Below are positions 25,536 through 33,987 of a DNA stretch of 64,000 nucleotides, piece by piece. The position numbers and the translations under genes were made by a program. Source of the stretch: CAYPHJ01 sp964410485 (GTDB lineage Bacteria > Desulfobacterota > Binatia > UBA9968); assembly GCA_964410485.1 (NCBI GenBank), contig CAYPHJ010000010.1:3980-67979 (forward strand), read 5' to 3'. A model generated the notes under the pieces. The model had not been told where the DNA came from. It did no database searches and was given only the letters and a program-made list of their open reading frames with translations. Numbering within the stretch: the stretch's first letter is position 1; each line of letters opens with the position of its first letter.

Positions 25536-26036
25536 ATGGAATTCAACAAGAAAGCTTTGCGCGCGGCCGGAGCCGCTTTAGTGGTGGTCGGTCTCTGGAC
25601 GCTTCCGCTTTCCGCCCAGGAGCGGCCGCGACATCACGCAATGAGAGGCATGGCGGGCGAGAGGAGCGCGATATTTCCCGCCTTAAGGGCTGCGGAACTT
25701 ACCGAGGAACAAAGGACGCAGGTGCGCCAAATCTTGAGCAATCATCGCGAGAGCTCCCGCGATCTTTTTGGACAGTTACGAAATGCCCGGCAGCAAATTG
25801 CCAGCACGTTGTTGTCGCCCGGGCCGGTCAGCGAAGCGGAACTAGCGCCGTACACGCAACAAATAACTCAGATCCGCGACCAACTCGCTCAAGAGCGCCT
25901 CAAAGTCACTTTGGCAATTCGTGATATTCTTACGCCCGAACAACTGGCGAAGGTTGCCGACCATATCAGCCAGATGAAAGAGCAGCGCAGTCAGATGAGA
26001 GGGCAACGAAAATCCGGCCGAACTCAGCAGCAGTAA
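25536..26036 (+). CDS. Spy/CpxP-like periplasmic protein (LTXXQ motif)
   Basis: This 166-residue protein has a signal peptide (about 1-27, ending LPLSAQE). The mature part is helical with two LTxxQ motifs, LTEEQRTQVRQIL and LTPEQLAKVADHI, the mark of the Spy/CpxP family of periplasmic stress chaperones. The ATG at 25536 has AGGAGG at ideal spacing; a longer frame to 25380 runs into the REP-like repeat. It is monocistronic. A metal-sensing or chaperone role is inferred from the family. Confidence 0.85.
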   Translation: MEFNKKALRAAGAALVVVGLWTLPLSAQERPRHHAMRGMAGERSAIFPALRAAELTEEQRTQVRQILSNHRESSRDLFGQLRNARQQIASTLLSPGPVSEAELAPYTQQITQIRDQLAQERLKVTLAIRDILTPEQLAKVADHISQMKEQRSQMRGQRKSGRTQQQ

Positions 26037-26063
26037 GCATCCTAAGCGAGCGAGTCTCGTCCT

Positions 26064-26202
26064 CTAGCAGGTTGCTGAAAAAAGATTCGGAATGCTTCGA
26101 CAGGCTCAGCATGGACGGAAACTCCCTACTCATTTCAAGTTCCTCTCCGTTCGCCCTGAGGTTCTCGAAGGGTGAACGGAGAGTTTTTCAGCAGCCTGCT
26201 AG
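26064..26202. mobile_element. MITE-like element with 19-bp terminal inverted repeats
   Basis: The ends CTAGCAGGTTGCTGAAAAA (26064-26082) and TTTTTCAGCAGCCTGCTAG (26184-26202) are inverted repeats with one mismatch, and both carry CTAG at the tip. The 101-base interior contains TTCGACAGGCTCAGCATGGACGG and CCGTTCGCCCTGAGG pieces that also pair. There is no coding capacity, so it would need a transposase supplied elsewhere. Similar sequences are familiar from many environmental genomes, but this was not searched. Confidence 0.85.
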
Positions 26203-26224
26203 GGGCAGGCCCAAAACCTGCCCC
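26202..26224 (+). terminator. Candidate terminator hairpin
   Basis: GGGGCAGG (26202-26209) pairs with CCTGCCCC (26217-26224) around a 7-base loop and is followed by TTAACTTT. The T-tract is weak. It would end the Spy-like transcript. Confidence 0.4.
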
Positions 26225-26319
26225 TTAACTTTGGATATATGCTCCTTCCACACTCACTTCTCGATGACCGCTGTCGTAAGTTCTCATCGAGCATGACCAC
26301 CCCGCCTTAATCGACCAAA

Positions 26320-27051
26320 TCAAAGGCCGGTTCCAGTTGCCGCTTCGGCTTTTTTGCCGAGGTGCCTGGCGAAGAACTCGAACGTTCTGGGCCAAGAGGC
26401 GTCGGCCGCATGAGCGCGGTACTTCGGCGAACCCAGATTGGCAAATGCATGGCCGGCGTTCGGATACGAATAGAACTCGTGAACTATTCCAAAGCGCGTT
26501 AGCTCGGCATCGAGCTTGCGCATATCTGCCGGCGATGGATTTTCGTCGTCCGCGCCAAAATGACCCATGATCGGACAGTGGATCTCGGCCGTGCGCTCGT
26601 ACGGCGACAAGCCATTCCCCCACGGGCTCATCGTGTCGCCACCGTAATACATCACACCTGCTTTCAAGTCGGGATTTGCCGCAGCCATCAGGTAAACCAC
26701 CCGCCCGCCCATACAAAAACCGACGATGCCGAGGAAGGGAGCATCGACCCGCGGGTGAGCTTTCAAAAACTCCACTGCCGCGTTCACGTCCCTGATGACG
26801 GTTTCATCGCGCAGCCGCAACCGCCGGGTCGGCGCATCATCCTTACAATCGGCAGGATCCCTGTGATAGAGGTCCGGCGCCGCAGCGACGTAACCCGCGC
26901 GCGCGATCATGCGACTGACGTCAAGAAAATCATCCACCCCGGTTTGCCCCTGAATGACGATGATGGCTGGCGCGCGAGTCTGGCTCTCCGGCAAGCTCAA
27001 AAACACTCTCATGCTTGAGCCGTCGACGCTGACATTTTCCCACGATTCCAT
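26320..27051 (-). CDS. Dienelactone hydrolase family protein
   Basis: The 243-residue alpha/beta hydrolase has the dienelactone-hydrolase triad: nucleophile Cys in GFCMGGRVVYL, Asp in FGADDENPSP and His in NAGHAFAN. The family opens lactones in catechol degradation, though many members have other ester substrates. ATG at 27051 has GGAGGTG upstream; the frame to 27153 is not needed. It lies downstream of two minus-strand amidohydrolase genes and fits a catabolic cluster. Confidence 0.9.
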   Translation of the reverse strand: MESWENVSVDGSSMRVFLSLPESQTRAPAIIVIQGQTGVDDFLDVSRMIARAGYVAAAPDLYHRDPADCKDDAPTRRLRLRDETVIRDVNAAVEFLKAHPRVDAPFLGIVGFCMGGRVVYLMAAANPDLKAGVMYYGGDTMSPWGNGLSPYERTAEIHCPIMGHFGADDENPSPADMRKLDAELTRFGIVHEFYSYPNAGHAFANLGSPKYRAHAADASWPRTFEFFARHLGKKAEAATGTGL

Positions 27052-27128
27052 GTCACACCTCCGATCGAATGAACAACATGTCAGACTCTGATTGTTGTCA
27101 ATTTGTTTTAAATCTGAGATCTGAGACT

Positions 27129-27157
27129 GGCCATGCCTCGCGACGCGAGGCATGGCC
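27129..27157. repeat. Perfect 13-bp stem hairpin
   Basis: GGCCATGCCTCGC is repeated in reverse complement after a GAC loop. The 3' arm overlaps the amidohydrolase stop codon by one base. There is no T-tract, so it looks like a REP-type or stabilising hairpin rather than a terminator. It is preceded by AGATCTGAGAC words shared with other intergenic repeats. Confidence 0.7.
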
Positions 27158-28296
27158 TAGCCTTTACCTTCAAAGACCGCGCCGCGTCGGATCGTCCAGC
27201 GGACTGCAAGGCGCTGCTCGGCGCTCAACTCCCCGTGGACGGTGTCACGCAACTCTACGTGCTCATTAAGGACTTGCAAGACAGCGATATCTGCTTCGCG
27301 GCCCACCGCGATGGACCCGATGCGATCCTGCCACCCGATGGCGCGGGCCGGATGAATGGTGCATGCCGCCAGGACTTCATCAAGCTTGAGTCCCAAAGCA
27401 AGAAATTTCGTCATGGTGGTCGGCAAGTCCACAACGGGATTTGACGGTCCCATGCGGCCATGAAGATCGGAGCTGATGCTATCCGGCAGGAAGCCGTCTC
27501 TGATGGCTCTGCGCACCAGTGTAAAGTCGAAGTGACCGTTGGCGTGACCGACATCGAACAACACACCGCGCTCGCGCGCTTTGCGTACCGCTTCGCGCAA
27601 CCTGCCGCGCTCGTCGATGATGGCCGGCTGCTGCGGGGTGTAGCAATGGGTCACGACATCACCGGGCCGCAGAGTCTCAACGATCTCTTCCAGAGAAATG
27701 CCTGTGTTGCCAATGTGGACCATCACAGGAGCGCGACATGCCTCGCCTGCTGTTAGCGCCAGGCGCAATGCCTCGCGGCCATGATCGCCAACGGACTTCT
27801 TATGCAATCGTACTTTGATGCCCACAGCCACATCCGCAGATTGTTTCACCCTTGCCGCTGCGCCGTCCGGATCGGCGAAACGGAGATCTTCCAATTCACC
27901 AGGCTCGGTGAGCACGCCATGCTGAGCGAGCGCCACGAAGGCGAGCATGCGCGCGCGCGATTGCTCGTGAATGAATTTGACGAAGCCCGGAAAGTTTACC
28001 GGCCCGGAGGAACCCGCGTCCACCGCTGTAGTGACGCCGGTTGCAAGGCAGAGCGGATCGGCATTGAAGCCATACGGGTTTACGCCCCAATAGCAGTGGA
28101 TATGAAAATCGATCAATCCGGGGGTGACATAGCAAGTACGCGCGTCCAGAATGTTTTTCGCATCGGCGCGCGGGAGCCTGGCTTGCATTGCGACAATGCG
28201 GTCCCCCTTGATGCCAACATCCAGCTCCGCATCGACGCCGGTTGCCGGATCCAAGACTCTGCCCCCGGTCAACAAAACATCAAACCCTTCGTCCAC
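27157..28296 (-). CDS. Amidohydrolase/deacetylase family metallo-hydrolase (dihydroorotase-like)
   Basis: The 379-residue enzyme has the amidohydrolase barrel. The composite N-terminal domain begins DVLLTGGRVLDPATG. The metal-binding DFHIHCYWG carries the HxH motif. Further residues are the possible carboxylated Lys in VGIKVRL, His in MVHIGNTG, His in THCYTP and Asp in SSDLHGRMG. It hydrolyses a cyclic amide or similar bond; the closest general type is the uncharacterised deacetylase/dihydroorotase group. The start is GTG at 28296. Downstream is the dienelactone hydrolase gene on the same strand. Confidence 0.88.
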   Translation of the reverse strand: MDEGFDVLLTGGRVLDPATGVDAELDVGIKGDRIVAMQARLPRADAKNILDARTCYVTPGLIDFHIHCYWGVNPYGFNADPLCLATGVTTAVDAGSSGPVNFPGFVKFIHEQSRARMLAFVALAQHGVLTEPGELEDLRFADPDGAAARVKQSADVAVGIKVRLHKKSVGDHGREALRLALTAGEACRAPVMVHIGNTGISLEEIVETLRPGDVVTHCYTPQQPAIIDERGRLREAVRKARERGVLFDVGHANGHFDFTLVRRAIRDGFLPDSISSDLHGRMGPSNPVVDLPTTMTKFLALGLKLDEVLAACTIHPARAIGWQDRIGSIAVGREADIAVLQVLNEHVELRDTVHGELSAEQRLAVRWTIRRGAVFEGKG

Positions 28297-28400
28297 AAAG
28301 ATCCCTCAACTGAAGGCAAGCGTGAAGACATTACAGTTTTTGGCCATGGGTTTTGCGTCACTCCAGTACTCCAACACTCCATCACTCCGACATTTACTCA

Positions 28401-29429
28401 TTAATCCAATCCGTAAAATCGCGCCGGGTTGGCGCAGAGAATTTTGTCGATCACCTTTGGATCGATTTCACCCTTGTCTTTCAGCCTCTTCAGAGCGAGC
28501 AGCTCGCTGGCATTATCCGCGTGTCCATAATCGGAGCCGATCATCAGACTATCCTCGCCAGCGTACTTGAGGATATAGGGCAAATCGTCATCGGTCTGGC
28601 AGGCGACGAACAGTTGGCCCCCGCGCAGGAGATCCGGCTTCGCGTCTTGGCCGAGAAACTTGGGAAAGCGCAGATTCAAATCGTGCATGACGTAGGGCAC
28701 CCACTGGGCGGCGACTTCGATGGCGCCGATCCGCAGGCCGGGAAAACGCTCGGGTATGCCTTTGAGCGCCATGGCATGAAACGCGCCGATGACGACCAGC
28801 TTGGCCACTCGAAACGGTTCCTCGTTGAACGCTTCGTTGACGGCGAAGTTGCCGATGCCGGAATGGATTCCGATCGGCATGTTGAGCCGGCTCGCTTCCT
28901 CATAGAGCGGGAAAAAGTAGGGATCATGCAGAGTATGGTTGGTTTCGAGACCGCGCATGAACACCGCGCAAGCGCCCTGGCCGCGCGACCAGCGCAGCTC
29001 ATCCAGCGCTTTCTCCATGGTCATCAACGGAAGCTGCACCGCCCAGCGCAGGCGGTCTTTAGCTTTGGACCAGATATCGGCAAGCCAGCGGTTGTAAGAG
29101 CGGCAGAGGGCCAGCTCAATGGCCGGATTGTTTGTGACGGGCCGCAGAAACAGCGTGGGGTAAAGCACCTGAATGTCTGTGCCGATTTCGTCCATGTGTC
29201 TCAAACGAGCTTCGATATCGGCCATCTCGCGCGACTCTTGCGGCGTATCCTTGCCGACATTATCGCGGCCGCCAACCAGCCGCCCCCCGATGATCCAAAA
29301 GTTCCGGGTCTTGCCGGACGGCATGTCCACTGTAATCGGCACCGGCCGGTAGCGCCGGTCGCCCGCTTCCATATAGTCCCAGGTTTTTTCCGTCTCAATG
29401 ACGTGCGCGTCAGCATCGATGCTTAACAT
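28401..29429 (-). CDS. Amidohydrolase 2 (COG2159-type) metal-dependent hydrolase or decarboxylase
   Basis: This protein of about 342 residues starts MLSIDADAHVIE, giving the DxH metal motif of the amidohydrolase-2/ACMS-decarboxylase group. IGIHSGIGNFAV supplies the next His and LMIGSDYGHADNASEL the catalytic Asp. Members decarboxylate or hydrolyse aromatic acids. ATG at 29429 with an upstream GAGG is preferred over the TTG at 29447. The gap to the next gene downstream holds an ACTCCA-type repeat. The substrate is unknown, but it fits the aromatic-catabolism theme of the region. Confidence 0.9.
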   Translation of the reverse strand: MLSIDADAHVIETEKTWDYMEAGDRRYRPVPITVDMPSGKTRNFWIIGGRLVGGRDNVGKDTPQESREMADIEARLRHMDEIGTDIQVLYPTLFLRPVTNNPAIELALCRSYNRWLADIWSKAKDRLRWAVQLPLMTMEKALDELRWSRGQGACAVFMRGLETNHTLHDPYFFPLYEEASRLNMPIGIHSGIGNFAVNEAFNEEPFRVAKLVVIGAFHAMALKGIPERFPGLRIGAIEVAAQWVPYVMHDLNLRFPKFLGQDAKPDLLRGGQLFVACQTDDDLPYILKYAGEDSLMIGSDYGHADNASELLALKRLKDKGEIDPKVIDKILCANPARFYGLD

Positions 29430-29775
29430 GGCGCCGCAACCTCGCAAAGCCTCGGCTCCTACGGCTTAGTTAGACCAGCGGCCAAGGCACTGTCAACCGA
29501 CAGGCCATTTTGTGATAGGGGCTCGATTGCCTTCCGCTATCCAAGGATCGCGAAATCGGGATCAAAGCTTTGCGGCAGCGGGTGGTAAGTAGCAAGACGA
29601 CTTGTTCCAATATTTCTCTTTTGACTGCCAACGCAATGCAGTATTGCGCTTTAACTGCATCGCTCCATGACTCCAACACTCGAGTGCGCCAATTCTTTGA
29701 GCTGTTTGATTTCCCGCCCGGTCTGCTGCTATGAGTCCGGCCAGCAGTAAAGCTCCGCATGAAGGAGAAAACCAA
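29430..29775. other. Intergenic region
   Basis: It contains an ACTCCA-type repeat fragment at 29660-29695 and ends in a GGAGAAAACC ribosome site serving the short frame at 29776. Apart from that no gene is seen. Confidence 0.5.
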
Positions 29776-29913
29776 ATGAAAATTCAACGGAATGTTTCAT
29801 CTTGCACATCGATGGTCACGATTGCGCTGCTCGCGTCTCTCTGCCTGGCTCCCGGTTGGGTCGGTGCCGCATCCGTCGAGAGTATCGCCATGATGAAAGG
29901 GCCCGACCGATGA
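29776..29913 (+). pseudogene. Short signal-peptide ORF, probably frameshifted gene remnant
   Basis: ATG at 29776 with a good GGAGAAAACC site encodes 45 residues. The first 31 or so look like a signal peptide (VTIALLASLCLAPGWVGAAS). The frame then stops at TGA. In the neighbouring frame reading continues as GPTDDVDILDGTTTATLANK to a stop at 29963-29965. That suggests a one-base frameshift in what was a small exported protein, or a genuine very short peptide. I recognise no family. Confidence 0.45.
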
Positions 29914-29972
29914 CGTCGACATACTCGACGGAACGACCACGGCCACGTTGGCGAACAAGGTATAGCCGAAAG

Positions 29973-30055
29973 GAGTGTTGGAGCACTGGAGCATTGGAGC
30001 CGTGGCTCTTAAATTAGCATCACTCCATTACTCCACCACTCCAGTACTCCATTCC
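29973..30055. repeat. ACTCCA-type inverted repeat
   Basis: GTTGGAGCACTGGAGCATTGGAG is followed by CATCACTCCATTACTCCACC-type words that are roughly complementary. It lies upstream of the acyl-CoA ligase gene, so its promoter should be within or after it. Confidence 0.7.
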
Positions 30056-30132
30056 GCTCGCACAGTGCGAGTTGAACGTCGAAGCTGGAATTTTGAGTGT
30101 TCCTCTATGGAGTCACTTATGGAGTCGCTGCC

Positions 30133-32271
30133 ATGTCCCAATTCAGAGATTTGACGCCGCTGTTGGAGCCCAAATCCGTAGCCATCGTTGGTGCCTCGCC
30201 GAAGCCCGGATGGCCTCTACGTATTTGGGGCATGCTCCAACATTTTCAGTTTTCCGGCGAGATCTATTTAGTCAATCCGCGGTACCAAACATTGTGGGAG
30301 CGTCCGTGCTATCCGAGCCTGGATGCGCTCCCACAGGTGGTCGACAATGCCGTTTTCATCGTACCGGCAAATCTGGTTGTGGAGATGTTGGGGCAAAGCT
30401 CGCCGGCCCGTTTTCGCGCCGCGACCATTTTAAGCGGCGGCTTTGGCGAGGGCGGCGATGCCGAAGGGCTAAAACGCAAGAGTTTTCTTCAGGCCTATGC
30501 GCGGGAGCACAAAACGCCCATGTGCGGTCCTAACTGCATGGGGCTGGTTTCCATGCGTTCGCGTGCCATGCTGTTTCCCGAACAGCGGCTGAATAACCTG
30601 CGCCGCGGCGGCCTGGCCATGGTATCACAAAGCGGAGGCCTGCTCGGCGGCCTCGTGCGCGCCGCACTCAGTCAGGGCATCGGGGTGAGTTACTTCGTGA
30701 CCAGTGGTAACGAAGTCGTTGCCGAGTTGTCCGACTATATTCATCACTTTCTCGGGGATGACGATACCCGGGTTGTGGCGGCATTTGTGGAAGGCGTCAA
30801 AGACGCCGGCAAGTTCATCAGCGTAGCCAAAGAAGCCTTGGAGCTGCGCAAACCGATCATCACGTTAAAAATTGGCAGATCGGAACAAGCCGTGGCGGCG
30901 GCGCTTGCCCATACGGGGTCTCTCGCCGGCGATGATCGAGTCTTCGATGCCGTCTGCACTGAATACGGTATTCTCAGGGTCAATGACTTGGATGAGTTTT
31001 TGAATGCCGCCGAGCTGTTTTTGCGGGTCAAGAGACTACCGGCGGGGCGAAGGGCCGCCTTCGTGACCTTCTCGGGAGGATTGCGCGGGCTCGTTGCCGA
31101 TTTAGCCCACAACGCGGGGCTCGAGCTGCCGCCGCTCGAGAGCTCAACCGAGCGAGAGCTGTCGGCGCTACTCGGTGTCGGGACGGCGATCGGCAATCCG
31201 TTGGATACCGGATGGAGCGGTTTGTCGAGTCGCGAGACGTATTTGAGGTGCATCGACATTCTTTTATCCGACCGCGCCATCGACATGCTCGCTTTGCAGG
31301 AAGAACTGCCGCTCAGCAACGCGCGACCGGATAAAGAGGAGAATCTCATGGCCGTTGCCGAAGTTGCCGAAACGAGCGCCAAGCCCATATCGATGTTTTC
31401 CATGATTACACAAAGCCTGAACGACTACGCTCGGGATTTCAAAGGGCGCTGCCCGCTGCCTTTTCTCCAGGGCGCGGACAACGCGGTTAAAATGCAAACC
31501 CATCTGGCGAACTTTGCGACGGCCGTGCAACAGGAGCGTGAGCGGAAAGCGGCAGCGCCGGCAACGCTTAGATGTCTCTCGGATCGCGCCAGCGCACTGC
31601 TTGCGACCAAGAAGGTGCTGAACGAGTGGGAAGGTTATTCAATCCTTATCGAGCATGGCGTTCCCATCGCCAGAGCGGAGCTGGCGACTACTCCCACGGA
31701 GGCCATCAGGCACGCGAAAAATATTGGACTTCCTGTGGCGTTAAAGATTATCGCGCCGGGAGTCACACATAAGACGGAGCTGGACGGCATCCGGTTAGAT
31801 CTCGACGGCACGGAGGAAATCGCGGCAGCATGGCGCGAGATGGCAGAAAGCTTCGCCAGACGCGCGCCGGGACAGGCGCTGGACGGATTTCTCGTTCAGG
31901 AGATGATTCGCGGCGGGGTCGAAACCATCATCGGCGCCGACAACGACCCGCAGTTCGGTCCCGTTGTCATGTTCGGCTTGGGTGGCCAGGCGGTCGAGGT
32001 TTACAGAGACGTTGTCTTTCGTTTAGCGCCAGTGACCTTTGACGCAGCCATGGAGATGATCCGCGCGATCAAGGGATTTCCTCTTCTCGGCGCCTTTCGC
32101 GGCAAGCCAGCGCCGGACTTAAATGCGTTGGCAAACGCTATTGTTGCCCTCTCTCAACTTGCGGTAGTCGGCAAAGACATGATCCAATCTATCGACATCA
32201 ATCCCTTCATCTGCACGCCGGACGGCGGCAGGGCCGTGGACGCAGTCATCGCAACGCGGGCGGCCGGATAA
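30133..32271 (+). CDS. NDP-forming acyl-CoA ligase (CoA-binding, Succ-CoA-ligase-like and ATP-grasp domains)
   Basis: The single-chain protein has about 712 residues. Its N-terminal CoA-binding Rossmann domain (LLEPKSVAIVGASPKPGW) leads into flavodoxin-like subdomains containing AALAHTGSLAGDD, whose His is the expected phosphorylated residue. The C-terminal ATP-grasp domain includes VALKIIAPGVTHKTELDGIRL and DNDPQFGPVVMFGLGG. It makes acyl-CoA with ATP hydrolysed to ADP, or runs in reverse. The substrate is not predictable. ATG at 30133 has a GGAG site; a longer frame from 30097 is less likely. It probably activates an acid produced by the neighbouring hydrolases (inference). Confidence 0.9.
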   Translation: MSQFRDLTPLLEPKSVAIVGASPKPGWPLRIWGMLQHFQFSGEIYLVNPRYQTLWERPCYPSLDALPQVVDNAVFIVPANLVVEMLGQSSPARFRAATILSGGFGEGGDAEGLKRKSFLQAYAREHKTPMCGPNCMGLVSMRSRAMLFPEQRLNNLRRGGLAMVSQSGGLLGGLVRAALSQGIGVSYFVTSGNEVVAELSDYIHHFLGDDDTRVVAAFVEGVKDAGKFISVAKEALELRKPIITLKIGRSEQAVAAALAHTGSLAGDDRVFDAVCTEYGILRVNDLDEFLNAAELFLRVKRLPAGRRAAFVTFSGGLRGLVADLAHNAGLELPPLESSTERELSALLGVGTAIGNPLDTGWSGLSSRETYLRCIDILLSDRAIDMLALQEELPLSNARPDKEENLMAVAEVAETSAKPISMFSMITQSLNDYARDFKGRCPLPFLQGADNAVKMQTHLANFATAVQQERERKAAAPATLRCLSDRASALLATKKVLNEWEGYSILIEHGVPIARAELATTPTEAIRHAKNIGLPVALKIIAPGVTHKTELDGIRLDLDGTEEIAAAWREMAESFARRAPGQALDGFLVQEMIRGGVETIIGADNDPQFGPVVMFGLGGQAVEVYRDVVFRLAPVTFDAAMEMIRAIKGFPLLGAFRGKPAPDLNALANAIVALSQLAVVGKDMIQSIDINPFICTPDGGRAVDAVIATRAAG

Positions 32272-32305
32272 CATTTCTGATGACGGTCACCGCATTATAC
32301 TTTGA

Positions 32306-32730
32306 TGCATCACGGAGCTGATAATTTACCAATTAACTCAAGAGGCGGGTCTAATTAACGCTTTTTTACAGCCTTTTCCTGATGCCGATTCCCTGATCTG
32401 GTGGTTCGTGGGGTTTACCCCGACAACTGCGTCAAAGCGGGGTTTGAAGGGGTTGAGATAAAGACGACTAGAAAAGTCGGTGGGGCAGTTGACACCCACG
32501 GTGCCCGCGAGCAGTGGATGTGCGTGTTCGTTTATTTGGTTGATAATCAGACCGAGCCCGCTCGCGAACGAAAAGCAATGACATTCGTCGAGGTCTATCT
32601 TGGGAAAGTTTCTGTCTCCGATTTCCGCAGAAATCCTCGCGGAGAACTGGGAACGAGAACGGCGACTTTGCATCGCGAAGGAATTGAAAAACTACGTCAA
32701 AATTGGATCTATAAGTTGAATAACGAGTAA
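32306..32730 (+). pseudogene. PD-(D/E)XK restriction endonuclease remnant with frameshift
   Basis: The intact frame 32401-32730 encodes a C-terminal nuclease-like part: FEGVEIKTTRKVGGAVDTHG, EQWMCVFVYLVDNQTEPARE and GTRTATLHREGIEKLRQNW. Just upstream the same frame reads RFPDLVV, so the PD...EIK core of a PD-(D/E)XK nuclease is present. Further upstream, homology-like sequence (LINAFLQPFPDA) is in another frame, so a one-base frameshift near 32385 is likely. The true N-terminus is missing. Its 3' end overlaps that of the convergent methyltransferase gene by 22 bases. It is probably the decayed partner of that methyltransferase. Family placement is by motif only. Confidence 0.55.
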
Positions 32731-33881
32731 TTGCCGCCGTTCTTGAAAGCGGTTAGTTTTGGAATCGCTTTGCAGGCGAGTTCAAAATAGTGCGAGTCCT
32801 TTTCAATCCCGATACTCCCATAACCAACTGCTTCTGCGGCTGCCAGCGTAGAACCAGATCCAGCGAACGGATCAAGAATAATTCCCTCGCCAAGCGGCAG
32901 GACACCACGCACTAATGTTCGCAGGAAGGCCTGAGGTTTCAGGCTTGGATGAGGCGCTAGGGCGCGTTCGGAGGCGTGAGTAGGTGCCGATGGAATCACA
33001 TCTCCAAAGGGGCGGTCCTTTGATGGTCGCCTGAAGCCGCCCGTCTTCCACTTGCGTAAATTGTCTTGCACGCGTCCCTCTATCGGCTTGCGAAAAAGAA
33101 GCCATGGCTCCCACATAGATCGAGGCATGACGCTTACACCAAAAAATTCCTCATGAGCGGATTTAGGCCTATCGCCTCCTCTCATCGTCATGACCAAACG
33201 GACAATTTCCCCGCGCCGTTCTAATCCAGTCCGCGCCAGCGCTCCCGAAACGATATAGGACAACAGTGGATTACTTGCCACCACAACATTTGCGCCGGGA
33301 ACAAGAACAGGAAGCAATCCCCGACCCCATTCGAAGAAGAATCCAGCAAGACCCTCAAGATCATCTGGTGAAAGAACCGTGAACCGTGGTATCGGCGAAC
33401 GCTTCGTGCCGTCAAATGCTGGAGGAATTCGCCAGATTCCACCTTTCCCTATGCGAAGCTTTTCTTGTTGTGCAGAAGTATACTCGATGAGGCCGTAAGG
33501 CGGATCGGTAATGACAGCATGGACTGAATTGTGTGGCTGATTTTTTAGCCAATTCAAACAGTCGGCCTCAAAAAGCTTCGCACGACTGTAATAATACGAC
33601 CGAGTGCTCTCGCCGCACGGCTTTGTTCCGTACTCTGCTGAAGTTTCGCGCAATAAGTAACGTCCCCGATTTTCCCGATGAAAAAGTGAGTCTGAGTTCA
33701 AGCGAAGGTACGACCGAATGCTCGATGAGGCGGCCTCACCGATGAGGCTTTGTACGCCATTCTGAATTTCGGAAACTGTTGCTCCGCGTGTTTTGGTGGA
33801 CAATACAGCCATGATTGCATCGCGCACTTCTCCTGGTCTGCGGCGCCTGTCAGCGTTTCTTAGACGTTTGCGCGGTGGCAT
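32709..33881 (-). CDS. DNA methyltransferase, beta class (N6-adenine or N4-cytosine) with N-terminal winged helix
   Basis: This 390-residue enzyme has the catalytic motif DPPY at 126-129 before the SAM motif DPFAGSGS at 337-344, the order of the beta class. HPSLKP (311-316) is a typical preceding motif. Residues about 18-78 form a HARE/winged-helix-like domain (VSEIQNGVQSLI, SYLRLNSDSLFHRENRGRYLL), perhaps for DNA reading or recognition. ATG at 33881 is preferred; a TTG at 33917 is in frame but overlaps the operator-like palindrome. It faces the nuclease remnant at 32306-32730 and follows the DUF262-like gene. It probably protects DNA in a restriction-modification pair that has since decayed. 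Confidence 0.9.
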   Translation of the reverse strand: MPPRKRLRNADRRRRPGEVRDAIMAVLSTKTRGATVSEIQNGVQSLIGEAASSSIRSYLRLNSDSLFHRENRGRYLLRETSAEYGTKPCGESTRSYYYSRAKLFEADCLNWLKNQPHNSVHAVITDPPYGLIEYTSAQQEKLRIGKGGIWRIPPAFDGTKRSPIPRFTVLSPDDLEGLAGFFFEWGRGLLPVLVPGANVVVASNPLLSYIVSGALARTGLERRGEIVRLVMTMRGGDRPKSAHEEFFGVSVMPRSMWEPWLLFRKPIEGRVQDNLRKWKTGGFRRPSKDRPFGDVIPSAPTHASERALAPHPSLKPQAFLRTLVRGVLPLGEGIILDPFAGSGSTLAAAEAVGYGSIGIEKDSHYFELACKAIPKLTAFKNGGNYSLFNL

Positions 33882-33893
33882 GCCTCGTACACC

Positions 33894-33942
33894 AAGACGT
33901 CCAGACGTCTTTGTCAAGAAAACACTATAAACAACTATAGTG
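33894..33942. promoter_or_regulatory. Two inverted repeats upstream of the methyltransferase gene
   Basis: AAGACGTC-CA-GACGTCTT (33894-33911) is a perfect 8+2+8 palindrome. CACTATA-AACAAC-TATAGTG (33923-33942) is a perfect 7+6+7 repeat. Both lie 12-61 bases upstream of the methyltransferase ATG and downstream of the DUF262-like stop. They look like operator sites, as expected for restriction-modification genes under autoregulation or a controller protein. The binding factor is unknown. Confidence 0.6.
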
Positions 33943-33987
33943 ACGAAGCGATATTTTGGTTCAGTTGCTTCCGCCCCGGAGGTGTGA

